From: Faeciplasma avium
GTDB taxonomy: Bacteria; Bacillota; Clostridia; Oscillospirales; Ruminococcaceae
Reading direction: 5' to 3'
Length of the DNA: 7,399 nt
NCBI GenBank assembly: GCA_018713505.1
Contig: DVOL01000025.1
Coordinates: 1 to 7,399 of the forward strand
Shown here one piece after another: positions 1 to 5,173 of the stretch. A program made the translations under genes and the position numbers. The stretch's first letter is position 1. Each line of letters opens with the position of its first letter. Below the pieces are notes generated by a model that ran no database searches, was not told the DNA's origin, and saw only the letters and a list, made by a program, of their open reading frames with translations.

Positions 1-372
1 TACTATTTACATATAACCAATGCAAGACCCGCCGTTTACCTGAGCTATGACAGAATCGCCATGTTCGACAGCGGCGACCCTCACTTTAGGATAACCTTCG
101 ACAAAAACATAACAACAAGAAGGTACGACCTCGAGCTTTCAAAAGGCCCCTACGGTGAGAAGCTTCTATACGATGATGAGATTCTCATGGAAATTAAGAT
201 TTCCGGGGCAATACCAAAGTGGTTTTCAGACATCCTGACCGAGGAAAAAGCGTATATGTCCGGCTTTTCTAAGTACGGAAACGAGTACCAAAGAAGGATG
301 GGTCACGAGTTTTTGCATTTCAGGGACAGACCCCTGGCTATATACTACGATTTGATTACCAAGGAGTATTAA
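1..372 (+). CDS. VTC-domain polyphosphate polymerase, C-terminal part (5' end outside window)
   Basis: The reading frame is open from the first base, so this is the last 123 residues of a longer protein; the ATG at 61 is internal. The sequence has the hallmarks of the C-terminal half of the VTC fold: a strand ending in Phe-Asp-Ser-Gly-Asp with following Arg-Ile-Thr-Phe-Asp, the acidic strand Leu-Met-Glu-Ile-Lys-Ile-Ser-Gly (191-214), and the late block Pro-Lys-Trp-Phe-Ser-Asp-Ile-Leu followed by Ser-Gly-Phe-Ser-Lys-Tyr-Gly. In characterised VTC proteins this tunnel-shaped domain makes polyphosphate from nucleoside triphosphate; activity here is inferred from family. The gene directly precedes a DUF4956 membrane protein with a 2-nt gap, a pairing frequent in Clostridia, so the two are very likely co-transcribed and may act together at the membrane. 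The catalytic N-terminal residues cannot be checked. Confidence 0.85.
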   Translation, partial: YYLHITNARPAVYLSYDRIAMFDSGDPHFRITFDKNITTRRYDLELSKGPYGEKLLYDDEILMEIKISGAIPKWFSDILTEEKAYMSGFSKYGNEYQRRMGHEFLHFRDRPLAIYYDLITKEY

Positions 373-374
373 TT

Positions 375-1073
375 ATGGAACTTATAAAAGCTTTTCTTTT
401 CCCCTCCACGCAGGAATCCGAGATTTCAATTGCCGTCATGCTGACAAGCCTCGCAGTGTCGCTGGCTCTTGGCTTTATACTCAGCCTTTGCTACATCATA
501 TCGCACAGAAGAAAGGGATATATCTCCGGCTTCCCAGCCGCCATGGTGATTCTAGCTCCGCTGATGGCAGGAGTTACTATTATCATAAACTCAAATGTGG
601 CGACGGCTATCTCCCTTGGGGGAGCGCTCGCACTTCTCAGGATAAGAAGCCATCCAAAGGACACCTCTGATATTATCAGCCTGCTTTTCTCCTTAATAAT
701 AGGAATCGGCTGCGGAACCGGCTTTTACGGCGTCACCATTGTTATGACCGTGGTGCTATGCGCCGTGATGGTAGTGCTGGGAGCGTTTAAATTCGGAGTC
801 CCGGGAAGCCGGCATATGCTTCTTAGAATCTCCGTGCCGGAGGACCTTAACTTCGAGGGCGCATTTGACGATATTCTTAAAGCCCACACCCTTGAATACA
901 CTCTAAAGGAAATCCGCACCGCAGATTTTGGCTCTATCTATGAGCTTAGATACAACATCATCCTGCCTGACGGCTCTGACAGGCGGCAGCTTCTTGATGA
1001 AATCAGAACAAGAAACGGCAACCTCGATGTGGTGATGACCCTAAGAGAATTTGACACTACAAGCGTAAAATAA
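375..1073 (+). CDS. DUF4956 domain-containing membrane protein
   Basis: A 232-residue protein. The ATG at 375 is preceded by AAGGAG at 361-366, which lies inside the last Lys-Glu codons of the VTC gene, so translation is probably coupled. Hydrophobic stretches at about residues 18-42, 52-72, 99-113 and 115-138 suggest four membrane helices. A conserved loop between the second and third (Gly-Gly-Ala-Leu-Ala-Leu-Leu-Arg-Ile-Arg, about 82-91, then Pro-Lys-Asp) is typical of DUF4956. Residues from about 145 form a soluble, mixed alpha/beta C-terminal domain. The biochemical function of DUF4956 is not established. Its steady association with VTC polyphosphate polymerases suggests a role in membrane anchoring or polyphosphate movement, which is inference. 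It is the last gene of its unit, since a strong terminator follows within 35 nt. Confidence 0.85.
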   Translation: MELIKAFLFPSTQESEISIAVMLTSLAVSLALGFILSLCYIISHRRKGYISGFPAAMVILAPLMAGVTIIINSNVATAISLGGALALLRIRSHPKDTSDIISLLFSLIIGIGCGTGFYGVTIVMTVVLCAVMVVLGAFKFGVPGSRHMLLRISVPEDLNFEGAFDDILKAHTLEYTLKEIRTADFGSIYELRYNIILPDGSDRRQLLDEIRTRNGNLDVVMTLREFDTTSVK

Positions 1074-1103
1074 TATAAGGAAACAGCTTTCCTACTTTAT
1101 AGC

Positions 1104-1150
1104 AAAGCCGGGATACGGACTGTCTAAAAGGCTCCGTCTCCCGGTTTTTC
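1104..1150 (+). terminator. Rho-independent terminator after the DUF4956 gene
   Basis: CCGGGA (1108-1113) and ACGGA (1115-1119) pair with TCCGT (1133-1137) and TCCCGG (1139-1144), with one T/C mismatch between the two blocks. This 11-bp GC-rich stem is followed at once by five T residues (1145-1149). It lies 35 nt after the DUF4956 stop and ends the VTC/DUF4956 unit. Confidence 0.9.
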
Positions 1151-1174
1151 TAGCTTAAATACAAGCTTATCTTT

Positions 1175-1351
1175 CTATAAAGCCTCCGGGTCAAAGCATA
1201 TAACAGCCCTATTCTCGGTTAGGCTCCACTGCGCCAGCCATACAACTGCATTTTTGCCGAAATGGTCGGTATAGGATTCTCAGATATTTGCCTCGGTAAT
1301 CGAGCCTATTGAAGTGACTCCGTCGGCATAGCAAAACGGTAAAGGTCCATG
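1175..1351 (-). pseudogene. Possible decayed coding stretch, family not recognised
   Basis: On the minus strand one frame runs 58 codons, from just after a stop at 1352-1354 to a TAG at 1175-1177, broken only by a TGA at 1280-1282. The 34 codons after that TGA read like ordinary protein (Phe-Gly-Lys-Asn-Ala-Val-Val-Trp-Leu-Ala-Gln-Trp, then Arg-Ala-Val-Ile-Cys-Phe-Asp-Pro-Glu-Ala-Leu). There is no ATG/GTG with an SD at its head, so it is not an intact gene. It could be the remnant of a degraded gene or a chance open frame; I cannot name a family. The rest of the 1151-1371 spacer holds nothing I can identify. Confidence 0.25.
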
Positions 1352-1364
1352 TCAGCTCCGGCTG

Positions 1365-1406
1365 AAAAAACAAGTGTGCAGGCTGTTATTAGCTTGCACA
1401 CTTTTT
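1365..1406. terminator. Bidirectional terminator between convergent units
   Basis: AAGTGTGCA (1372-1380) pairs perfectly with TGCACACTT (1395-1403). The stem continues through a G-U pair (1381/1394) and GCT/AGC, leaving a 6-nt loop. On the plus strand it runs into a T tract (1402-1406). On the minus strand the run of A residues at 1365-1370 gives a T tract too, after one interrupting G. It therefore can stop transcripts from the left (a back-up to the 1108-1144 hairpin) and from the metK/small-protein unit on the right, whose last gene ends at 1459. Confidence 0.8.
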
Positions 1407-1458
1407 AGAGTATTAAGATAACGGAGACAGCTTTTTAACAAAATCCGCATTGAATACG

Positions 1459-1638
1459 CTACTTTTCCTTTTTATACTTATTATAATACATCGCCGCAAG
1501 GCATAAAAAGCAGCTTCCAAGAGGAACACAGGCTGCAATCAGTCCCGTGTTATCCGTAACAAATCCAATGCATGCGCTGAAAAACTCCAGAGCCGAGGCA
1601 ATCGACCATAAGATACAGCAAACCTTATTTTCCTTCAC
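1459..1638 (-). CDS. Small two-helix membrane protein B (59 aa), paralogue of the upstream neighbour
   Basis: A 59-residue protein starting with GTG (1638-1636), preceded by AAGGAG (1653-1648) at a 9-nt spacing, which makes the start convincing. It begins Lys-Glu-Asn-Lys-Val. It has two hydrophobic segments, about residues 7-28 and 33-51, and ends in a basic tail (Asn-Lys-Tyr-Lys-Lys-Glu-Lys). The predicted product is a small inner-membrane protein of unknown function. Aligned without gaps to the neighbouring 59-residue protein (1719-1898), 23 of 59 residues match, including Phe-x-Ser-Ala, Gly-x-Val-Thr-x-Asn and Leu-Gly-x-Cys-Phe. This one carries six cysteines (positions 7, 8, 23, 37, 43 and 46). 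The two genes are separated by 80 nt and probably arose by tandem duplication. Being short and GTG-started, it is easily missed by gene finders. Confidence 0.75.
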   Translation of the reverse strand: MKENKVCCILWSIASALEFFSACIGFVTDNTGLIAACVPLGSCFLCLAAMYYNKYKKEK

Positions 1639-1651
1639 TCTGACAGTCTCC

Positions 1652-1690
1652 TTAGATTAAAATAATATCTAACCGCCTGCAACTATTATA
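1652..1690 (-). promoter_or_regulatory. Possible weak promoter/leader hairpin before small protein B
   Basis: In the 80-nt gap between the two small-protein genes, the minus strand has a perfect TATAAT (1690-1685) but no good -35 at 17 nt. A 6-bp hairpin follows (TTAGAT/ATCTAA, 1672-1667 with 1657-1652), whose 3' arm overlaps the first bases of the SD of small protein B. It could be a separate start site or local control of translation; read-through from metK alone is equally possible. Confidence 0.3.
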
Positions 1691-1718
1691 CTACAAGGAC
1701 AGGACAGCGCAGATTTAT

Positions 1719-1898
1719 CTACCTTCCATTTTTGTACCTGTTGCCGGACATCACTGCGCCGACAATAAAGCAGATGCCAAGAATAAGCCCGGTAGTACGA
1801 AGCTCGCTGTTATTTGTCACCAGCCCGTATATTGCGCTGATAAACGCAATAATAGAGACGGCTATCCATATCGCAGTCCATACCTTACTTCCCTTCAT
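1719..1898 (-). CDS. Small two-helix membrane protein A (59 aa), downstream of metK
   Basis: A 59-residue protein. The ATG at 1898-1896 has GGAGGG (1910-1905) 6 nt upstream, so this start is preferred over a longer open frame that runs back into metK. Two hydrophobic segments, about residues 7-28 and 33-51, flank a polar turn (Thr-Asn-Asn-Ser-Glu, 28-32). The tail is basic (Asn-Arg-Tyr-Lys-Asn-Gly-Arg). This suggests a small integral membrane protein with a helix-turn-helix hairpin; no known family was recognised. It lies 28 nt after the metK stop on the same strand, so it is probably part of the SAM-riboswitch-controlled transcript. It is a gap-free paralogue (23/59 identities) of the next gene, 1459-1638. 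Confidence 0.8.
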   Translation of the reverse strand: MKGSKVWTAIWIAVSIIAFISAIYGLVTNNSELRTTGLILGICFIVGAVMSGNRYKNGR

Positions 1899-1926
1899 AT
1901 TAATCCCTCCACTTAGCTTAATAGTT

Positions 1927-3117
1927 TCATCCCCTGCCGAATGATTTAACGGCGTTAATAAGCTCCTCAGTCCTGTCCGTTCTTTCCCACGGGAGGGATA
2001 GCTCCTCCCTGCCCATATGACCGTAGGAGGCAAGCTGACGATATATCGGCCGTCTTAGGTCGAGTGTTCTGATGATTGCTCCCGGGCTGAGGTCAAACAC
2101 CTCGTTCACAGCCTTAGCTATCACATCGTCGCCTACTGTGCCGGTTCCGAAGGTGTCGACATACAGGGACACCGGCTTTGCCACGCCGATGGCGTAGGCT
2201 ATTTGAAGCTCGCACCTTTTTGCAAGTCCTGAAGCGACTATATTCTTGGCTACATACCTTGCCGCATAGGTGGCGGAGCGGTCGACCTTGGTTGGGTCCT
2301 TTCCGCTGAACGCTCCACCTCCGTGTCTGGCATAGCCTCCGTAGGTGTCCACAATTATCTTTCTTCCTGTAAGACCACAGTCGCCTGCCGGTCCGCCGAT
2401 TACGAACCTGCCGGTCGGATTGACATAGAAAACAGTCCTGTCGTCAAGAAGCTCAGGCGGAATGACCTCCTTAATGCAGGAATTGATAAGGTCCTCCCTT
2501 ATTTTATCCTGCGAGACATTGGGGTCATGCTGTGTTGACAAAACTACAGTATCAATCCTCACCGGGACGCCGTCTAGGTACTCAACCGTAACCTGGCTCT
2601 TGCCGTCTGGACGCAGATAGGACAGCTCTCCTGACTTTCTCAGCTCAGACAGCCTCATAGTCAGCTTATGAGCGTAGTAAATAGGCATAGGCATATAGCT
2701 TGGAGTCTCGTCACAGGCGTAGCCGAACATCATGCCCTGGTCCCCTGCTCCAAGCTCGAAGGCTTCCCCTTCTCCTGACCTTGACTCAAAGGAGGCGTCA
2801 ACTCCCATTGCAATATCCGGCGACTGCTTGTGAATTGTTGTCAGCACAGAGCAGGTCTCGCTGTCAAAGCCGTATTTCGCTCTGTTATAGCCGATGTCCT
2901 CGACGACGCCTCTTGCTATCCCCGAAATATCCAGGGACGCCTTGGTTGTAATCTCCCCGGAGCAAAGAATCAGTCCAGTAGTGCAGATAGTCTCGCAGGC
3001 GACTCTCGAGTAAGGGTCCTGCCTAAGACATTCGTCCAAAACGGCGTCCGAAATCTGGTCGGCAATTTTATCGGGATGACCCTCTGTCACGGACTCTGAT
3101 GTAAATAGCTTTCTCAT
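1927..3117 (-). CDS. metK: S-adenosylmethionine synthetase MetK
   Basis: MetK makes S-adenosylmethionine from methionine and ATP in the cytoplasm, hydrolysing the tripolyphosphate intermediate. The protein has 396 residues, the normal length. Diagnostic motifs are all present: Gly-His-Pro-Asp-Lys (13-17), the ATP motif Gly-Ala-Gly-Asp-Gln-Gly (123-128), and the glycine-rich P-loop-like block Gly-Gly-Gly-Ala-Phe-Ser-Gly-Lys-Asp (266-274) followed by Lys-Val-Asp-Arg. The frame is open upstream of 3117, but the ATG at 3117 is chosen because AGAGGA (3130-3125) lies 7 nt before it and the product then begins Met-Arg-Lys-Leu-Phe-Thr-Ser-Glu, as in other MetK proteins. The upstream extension would run into the riboswitch terminator. 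Expression is controlled by the S-box leader. Confidence 0.98.
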   Translation of the reverse strand: MRKLFTSESVTEGHPDKIADQISDAVLDECLRQDPYSRVACETICTTGLILCSGEITTKASLDISGIARGVVEDIGYNRAKYGFDSETCSVLTTIHKQSPDIAMGVDASFESRSGEGEAFELGAGDQGMMFGYACDETPSYMPMPIYYAHKLTMRLSELRKSGELSYLRPDGKSQVTVEYLDGVPVRIDTVVLSTQHDPNVSQDKIREDLINSCIKEVIPPELLDDRTVFYVNPTGRFVIGGPAGDCGLTGRKIIVDTYGGYARHGGGAFSGKDPTKVDRSATYAARYVAKNIVASGLAKRCELQIAYAIGVAKPVSLYVDTFGTGTVGDDVIAKAVNEVFDLSPGAIIRTLDLRRPIYRQLASYGHMGREELSLPWERTDRTEELINAVKSFGRG

Positions 3118-3138
3118 AAAATATCCTCTTTTCAAATT

Positions 3139-3164
3139 AAAAAGCGCCCGGACCTCCGAACGCT
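3139..3164 (-). terminator. metK: Riboswitch-controlled terminator in the metK leader
   Basis: On the minus strand the arms at 3164-3156 and 3151-3143 form a 9-bp stem with two central G-U pairs and an AGGT loop, followed by a T tract (3143-3139). It sits 22 nt before the metK start. Its 5' arm overlaps the AGAGC (3166-3162) needed for the competing antiterminator, as expected for an S-box OFF switch. Confidence 0.85.
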
Positions 3165-3199
3165 CTGATTGCACAAAGTTCTACTGCAAAACAAAGAGC
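3162..3199 (-). promoter_or_regulatory. metK: Antiterminator of the metK S-box leader
   Basis: In the minus-strand RNA, GCTCT (3199-3195) can pair with AGAGC (3166-3162), and TTGCA (3189-3185) with TGCAA (3173-3169), stacking across a small internal loop. GCTCT directly abuts the 3' strand of aptamer helix P1, and AGAGC overlaps the 5' arm of the terminator. This fold would therefore be used only when SAM is low and P1 is open. The pairing was found by eye. Confidence 0.6.
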
Positions 3200-3293
3200 T
3201 CTCATCTTTCGGATAAACCGCTGGATTTAGCACCTTGAAAACAGGTTGCCGGGCTTCACAGGACCAGATTCCTCCGCCGCTCTTGATAAGGCT
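3199..3293 (-). promoter_or_regulatory. SAM-I (S-box) riboswitch aptamer
   Basis: The minus-strand leader of metK carries the S-box signature in order: CTTATCAAGAG at the 5' side of P1 (3290-3280), the GGAGG element with its purine-rich junction, GAAGCCCGGCAACC (3257-3244), AAGGTGCTAAATCCAGC (3237-3221), and GATGAGAG closing P1 (3206-3199). CTTATC pairs with GATGAG. The aptamer binds S-adenosylmethionine. Binding stabilises P1, frees the downstream terminator and shuts off metK, which is feedback control by the enzyme's own product. Confidence 0.97.
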
Positions 3294-3318
3294 TATGTTT
3301 TTACGCCCTAACATCGGG

Positions 3319-3354
3319 CAGTTTTATTATACAGCAAATATTTCAGCTTGTCAA
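3319..3354 (-). promoter_or_regulatory. SigA-type promoter of the metK riboswitch leader
   Basis: Minus strand: consensus -35 TTGACA (3354-3349), a 17-nt spacer, and consensus -10 TATAAT (3331-3326). The predicted start is near 3319, about 25 nt before the S-box P1 helix. The -35 is the inner part of the left arm of an 8-bp inverted repeat (3348-3355 and 3369-3376). Confidence 0.92.
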
Positions 3355-3368
3355 TATGTCAGTATTAG

Positions 3369-3812
3369 ATTGACAAAATAGTTTTACTAATAAACCATAC
3401 TGTGGTTAAGTGCAGAACCATCCAAGCTAAGGACAGCACCAAAACAAACCTAAGCACCGCTGAATATTACCTCCTCCCTGATGTAAAGGAGGTGCTTCTA
3501 AGCTTAAAGGAAAAATCCAACAATAGCTCAGAGTATGTATTCACATGGGAGGACGGCAGAAGATACCGCCCTGACAGCGTTACCAAGACATTTAGGAATC
3601 ATCTAGTCAAGCATGGACTTCCGCCCATGAGGCTGCATGATTTAAGGCATAGCTGCGCTAGCATACTGTTTGACAAGGGCTACTCCCTAGAAGATGTTAA
3701 AAACTGGCTTAGACATTCAGACATCGAGACAACCTCAAACATATATCTTCATTACAATATGTCCCGCAGGAGGTTAATTATTGATGGGCTAAACGGAACC
3801 TTCAAGCTCTAA
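3369..3812 (+). pseudogene. Tyrosine recombinase/integrase, C-terminal remnant
   Basis: Recognisable integrase sequence runs to the TAA at 3812. A GTG at 3402 could start a 136-residue product but has no SD. Family-like sequence (His-Thr-Val, then a Thr-Lys-Thr beta-hairpin) continues upstream to about 3369, where an in-frame TAG (3366-3368) ends it. In GTG numbering the C-terminal catalytic motifs are kept: His79-Asp-Leu-Arg82 in Arg-Leu-His-Asp-Leu-Arg-His, His105 in Trp-Leu-Arg-His-Ser, and the nucleophile Tyr115 in Asn-Ile-Tyr-Leu-His. The N-terminal DNA-binding domains and the box I arginine are gone, so it cannot be an active recombinase. It resembles phage/ICE-type integrases. It lies 105 bp beyond the 3' end of a tRNA gene, the usual integrase position. 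Confidence 0.85.
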
Positions 3813-3815
3813 GCC

Positions 3816-3850
3816 GTACAGCCTCGAAAAAGGTAGAGGCCATCTTTTTC
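3816..3850 (+). repeat. Nested inverted repeats after the integrase remnant, possible weak terminator
   Basis: CGAAAAAG pairs with CTTTTTCG (8 bp perfect). An alternative GCCTC/GAGGC stem overlaps it, followed by CAT and a T run. The two folds exclude each other. Either could act as a weak terminator for the integrase frame; the T run makes the GCCTC/GAGGC form the more likely one. Confidence 0.4.
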
Positions 3851-3876
3851 GTCTGTTTTCTAGTCATAGGATAATG

Positions 3877-3910
3877 AAAAAAGCCCGATAAACCTAGGCT
3901 TTCGGGCTTT
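3877..3910 (-). terminator. Rho-independent terminator of tRNA-Pro
   Basis: On the minus strand AAAGCCCGA (3910-3902) pairs with TCGGGCTTT (3888-3880), a perfect 9-bp stem running into six T residues (3882-3877). It begins 8 nt after the tRNA CCA end and so ends the tRNA transcript. Confidence 0.88.
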
Positions 3911-3917
3911 CATGTGT

Positions 3918-3994
3918 TGGTCTGAGTGACGGGACTTGAACCCACGGCCTCTACCACCCCAAGGTAGCGCTCTACCAAGCTGAGCTACACCCAG
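3918..3994 (-). tRNA. tRNA-Pro (anticodon GGG)
   Basis: A 77-nt cloverleaf on the minus strand. The acceptor stem CTGGGTG/CACTCAG pairs with one G-U; the discriminator is A73 and CCA is encoded (3920-3918). The D arm is AGCTC/GAGC with a GG-containing loop. The anticodon stem is CTACC/GGTAG with loop TTGGGGT, which places GGG at 34-36 and G at 37, as expected for tRNA-Pro. The variable region has 5 nt and the T loop carries GTTCAAG. The C1-G72 pair agrees with bacterial tRNA-Pro. The GGG anticodon reads CCC and CCU, so another tRNA-Pro (UGG) must be elsewhere. The gene has its own promoter and terminator. Confidence 0.96.
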
Positions 3995-4003
3995 ATTCAC
4001 AAC

Positions 4004-4039
4004 GCTTCATATTATATCACCTTGCAGGACAAAAATCAA
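4004..4039 (-). promoter_or_regulatory. Promoter of tRNA-Pro
   Basis: Minus strand: -35 TTGATT (4039-4034), 17-nt spacer, -10 TATAAT (4016-4011). The predicted start is near 4004, 10 nt before the mature tRNA 5' end. Confidence 0.8.
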
Positions 4040-4196
4040 GTGTTTTTATAAAAAATTTGCGGAATTTCGTTTGTCTGTAGAAGCTGAATGAGATACATTA
4101 TTAATTTTGATAAGTTTTTGGCAAAGTGACATCATGCTGCCCTCGGATTTCGGCATTTTTTGATAGGCGGATGGATTAATCTTCGCCGGATATCGG

Positions 4197-4754
4197 TCAT
4201 TTGACAAGATATATGCTGTTTTTAATCTTCTTTTGATATCTTTCCTCATCGCTGAAGATACAGCCGCAGTATTTTTGCATGTAATATCCGCTCTCTCTGG
4301 CGAGGCGCTGTCCCTCCCTGAAATAGGGCCTAAAGTCCTTGTAATGAAAACTGACTCCGTATTTTTTCGACTTTTCCAAGGCGATTTCGCAAATTGCTTC
4401 ATGATTCTGATAAGGACTTATCAACAGCGTGGTAGTAAAGGCTTCAAAGGAATTTTCGGCTGCATACCTTGCCGTCATGTCAAGACGGATGTCATAGCAT
4501 TTTTTACAGCGGGAGCCAAGCTCTCCTATCACCATGGGTACAAATTCTCTAAGACCGTAGCAATCGTTCACCATAAGAGGAAGATCTACCCTTTGTGCAT
4601 GAGAAATAAGAGTATCGAGTCGGGAGCGGTATTCGGTAAACGGATGAATGTTCGGGTTATACCAAAGACCTGTAAGCTCATGACCCTCAGCTCTTAATTC
4701 CTGTATGCACATATACGAGCAGGGCGCACAGCAGATATGTAAAAGAGTTTTCAT
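4197..4754 (-). CDS. queH: Epoxyqueuosine reductase QueH
   Basis: QueH reduces epoxyqueuosine to queuosine in tRNA, the last step of queuosine synthesis, and replaces the unrelated QueG in many anaerobes. The 185-residue protein, a usual length for the family, keeps every signature cysteine: Cys8-Cys9-Ala-Pro-Cys12 at the N-terminus, Cys83-Lys-Lys-Cys86-Tyr-Asp, and Tyr-Cys163-Gly-Cys165 near the C-terminus. These ligate the iron-sulfur cluster and iron in the characterised enzyme. The ATG at 4754 has a strong SD, GGAGGT (4765-4760), 5 nt upstream. The gene stands alone: no other queuosine gene and no preQ1 riboswitch motif is visible here. No clear terminator follows (4040-4196 shows only short weak stems), so read-through to the tRNA is possible. 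Confidence 0.95.
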   Translation of the reverse strand: MKTLLHICCAPCSYMCIQELRAEGHELTGLWYNPNIHPFTEYRSRLDTLISHAQRVDLPLMVNDCYGLREFVPMVIGELGSRCKKCYDIRLDMTARYAAENSFEAFTTTLLISPYQNHEAICEIALEKSKKYGVSFHYKDFRPYFREGQRLARESGYYMQKYCGCIFSDEERYQKKIKNSIYLVK

Positions 4755-4773
4755 TTTTGACCTCCGTATGAAT

Positions 4774-4794
4774 AAGCCTTTTGATTCAAGGCTT
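4774..4794 (-). promoter_or_regulatory. Hairpin in the queH 5' leader
   Basis: A perfect 7-bp inverted repeat, AAGCCTT/AAGGCTT with a 7-nt loop, ends 8 nt before the queH SD. No T tract follows, so it is not a terminator. It may stabilise the leader or affect translation; it resembles no riboswitch I know. A convincing queH promoter was not found in 4795-4875. Confidence 0.4.
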
Positions 4795-4875
4795 TATGAC
4801 TATTCTATCTTTTTGAATGCCGCAGAAAGGACGGATAGCGCCCCGCATATAAGCCATGTCTGGCTGCGACGGGGA

Positions 4876-4998
4876 CTATAAGACCATTACAAGAGTCCCC
4901 ACTGTGATTAGTATGCTCCCAATTAGCGCCCTAGCCGTAAAATGCTCATGCAAAAGCAAAAAGACTAAGACGAGCCACATCGCAATAAGCCTCCCGAA
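4876..4998 (-). pseudogene. EamA/DMT-family transporter, C-terminal remnant
   Basis: From an in-frame TAA (5001-4999) to a TAG (4878-4876) the minus strand encodes 40 residues that match the last part of EamA (drug/metabolite transporter) proteins. They contain a hydrophobic helix ending Leu-Leu-Leu-His-Glu-His-Phe-Thr, then Ala-Leu-Ile-Gly-Ser-Ile-Leu-Ile-Thr-Val-Gly-Thr-Leu-Val-Met-Val-Leu at the C-terminus. The His-Glu-x-Phe/Leu-Thr turn and the Gly-Thr-Leu end are family hallmarks. The other helices are missing, so this is a relic. It could in principle be expressed as a 34-residue peptide from the ATG at 4980, but no good SD precedes it. Together with the queH leader this is all I can see in the 4766-5173 interval; 5002-5160 holds nothing I recognise. 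Confidence 0.65.
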
Positions 4999-5173
4999 TT
5001 AAATTTTCGCCTGACGGCAACTAAAGTATAGCAAATTTCTGCGAATAATTCAACCACGGATAAGCATATTTTTATTCTGGACGGGACGCTGGGTCTAAAA
5101 ATCTTAGCTTAGAGCCCTTAACACATTCACCAAGCATTTAGACAAAATAAGCTGTAGCTGCGGAGATGATTTT

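Noticed and set aside
3132..3314. 60-codon minus-strand open frame upstream of metK
   Set aside because: It is the SAM-I riboswitch and terminator read as protein; the conserved RNA signature explains the sequence.
4046..4402. 118-codon minus-strand frame overlapping queH
   Set aside because: It overlaps the 3' half of queH in another frame, lacks an SD and resembles no protein family.
4233..4697. 154-codon plus-strand frame across queH
   Set aside because: It is antisense to a clear QueH gene with all signature cysteines, so it is a shadow frame.
3918..4754. Functional link between queH and tRNA-Pro
   Set aside because: Queuosine is made on tRNAs with GUN anticodons (Asn, Asp, His, Tyr), not on GGG; the neighbourhood looks accidental.
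4755..4800. Possible preQ1 riboswitch in front of queH
   Set aside because: There is a hairpin, but not the preQ1-I arrangement of a C-rich loop and an A-rich tail next to the SD.
4768..4881. 37-codon plus-strand frame starting with ATG between queH and the EamA relic
   Set aside because: No SD in front, no family features, and it covers the queH leader and EamA relic end.
4871..4900. 7-bp inverted repeat GGGGACT/AGTCCCC
   Set aside because: It has a 16-nt loop and no T tract and lies at the end of the EamA remnant; I cannot support a terminator or operator.
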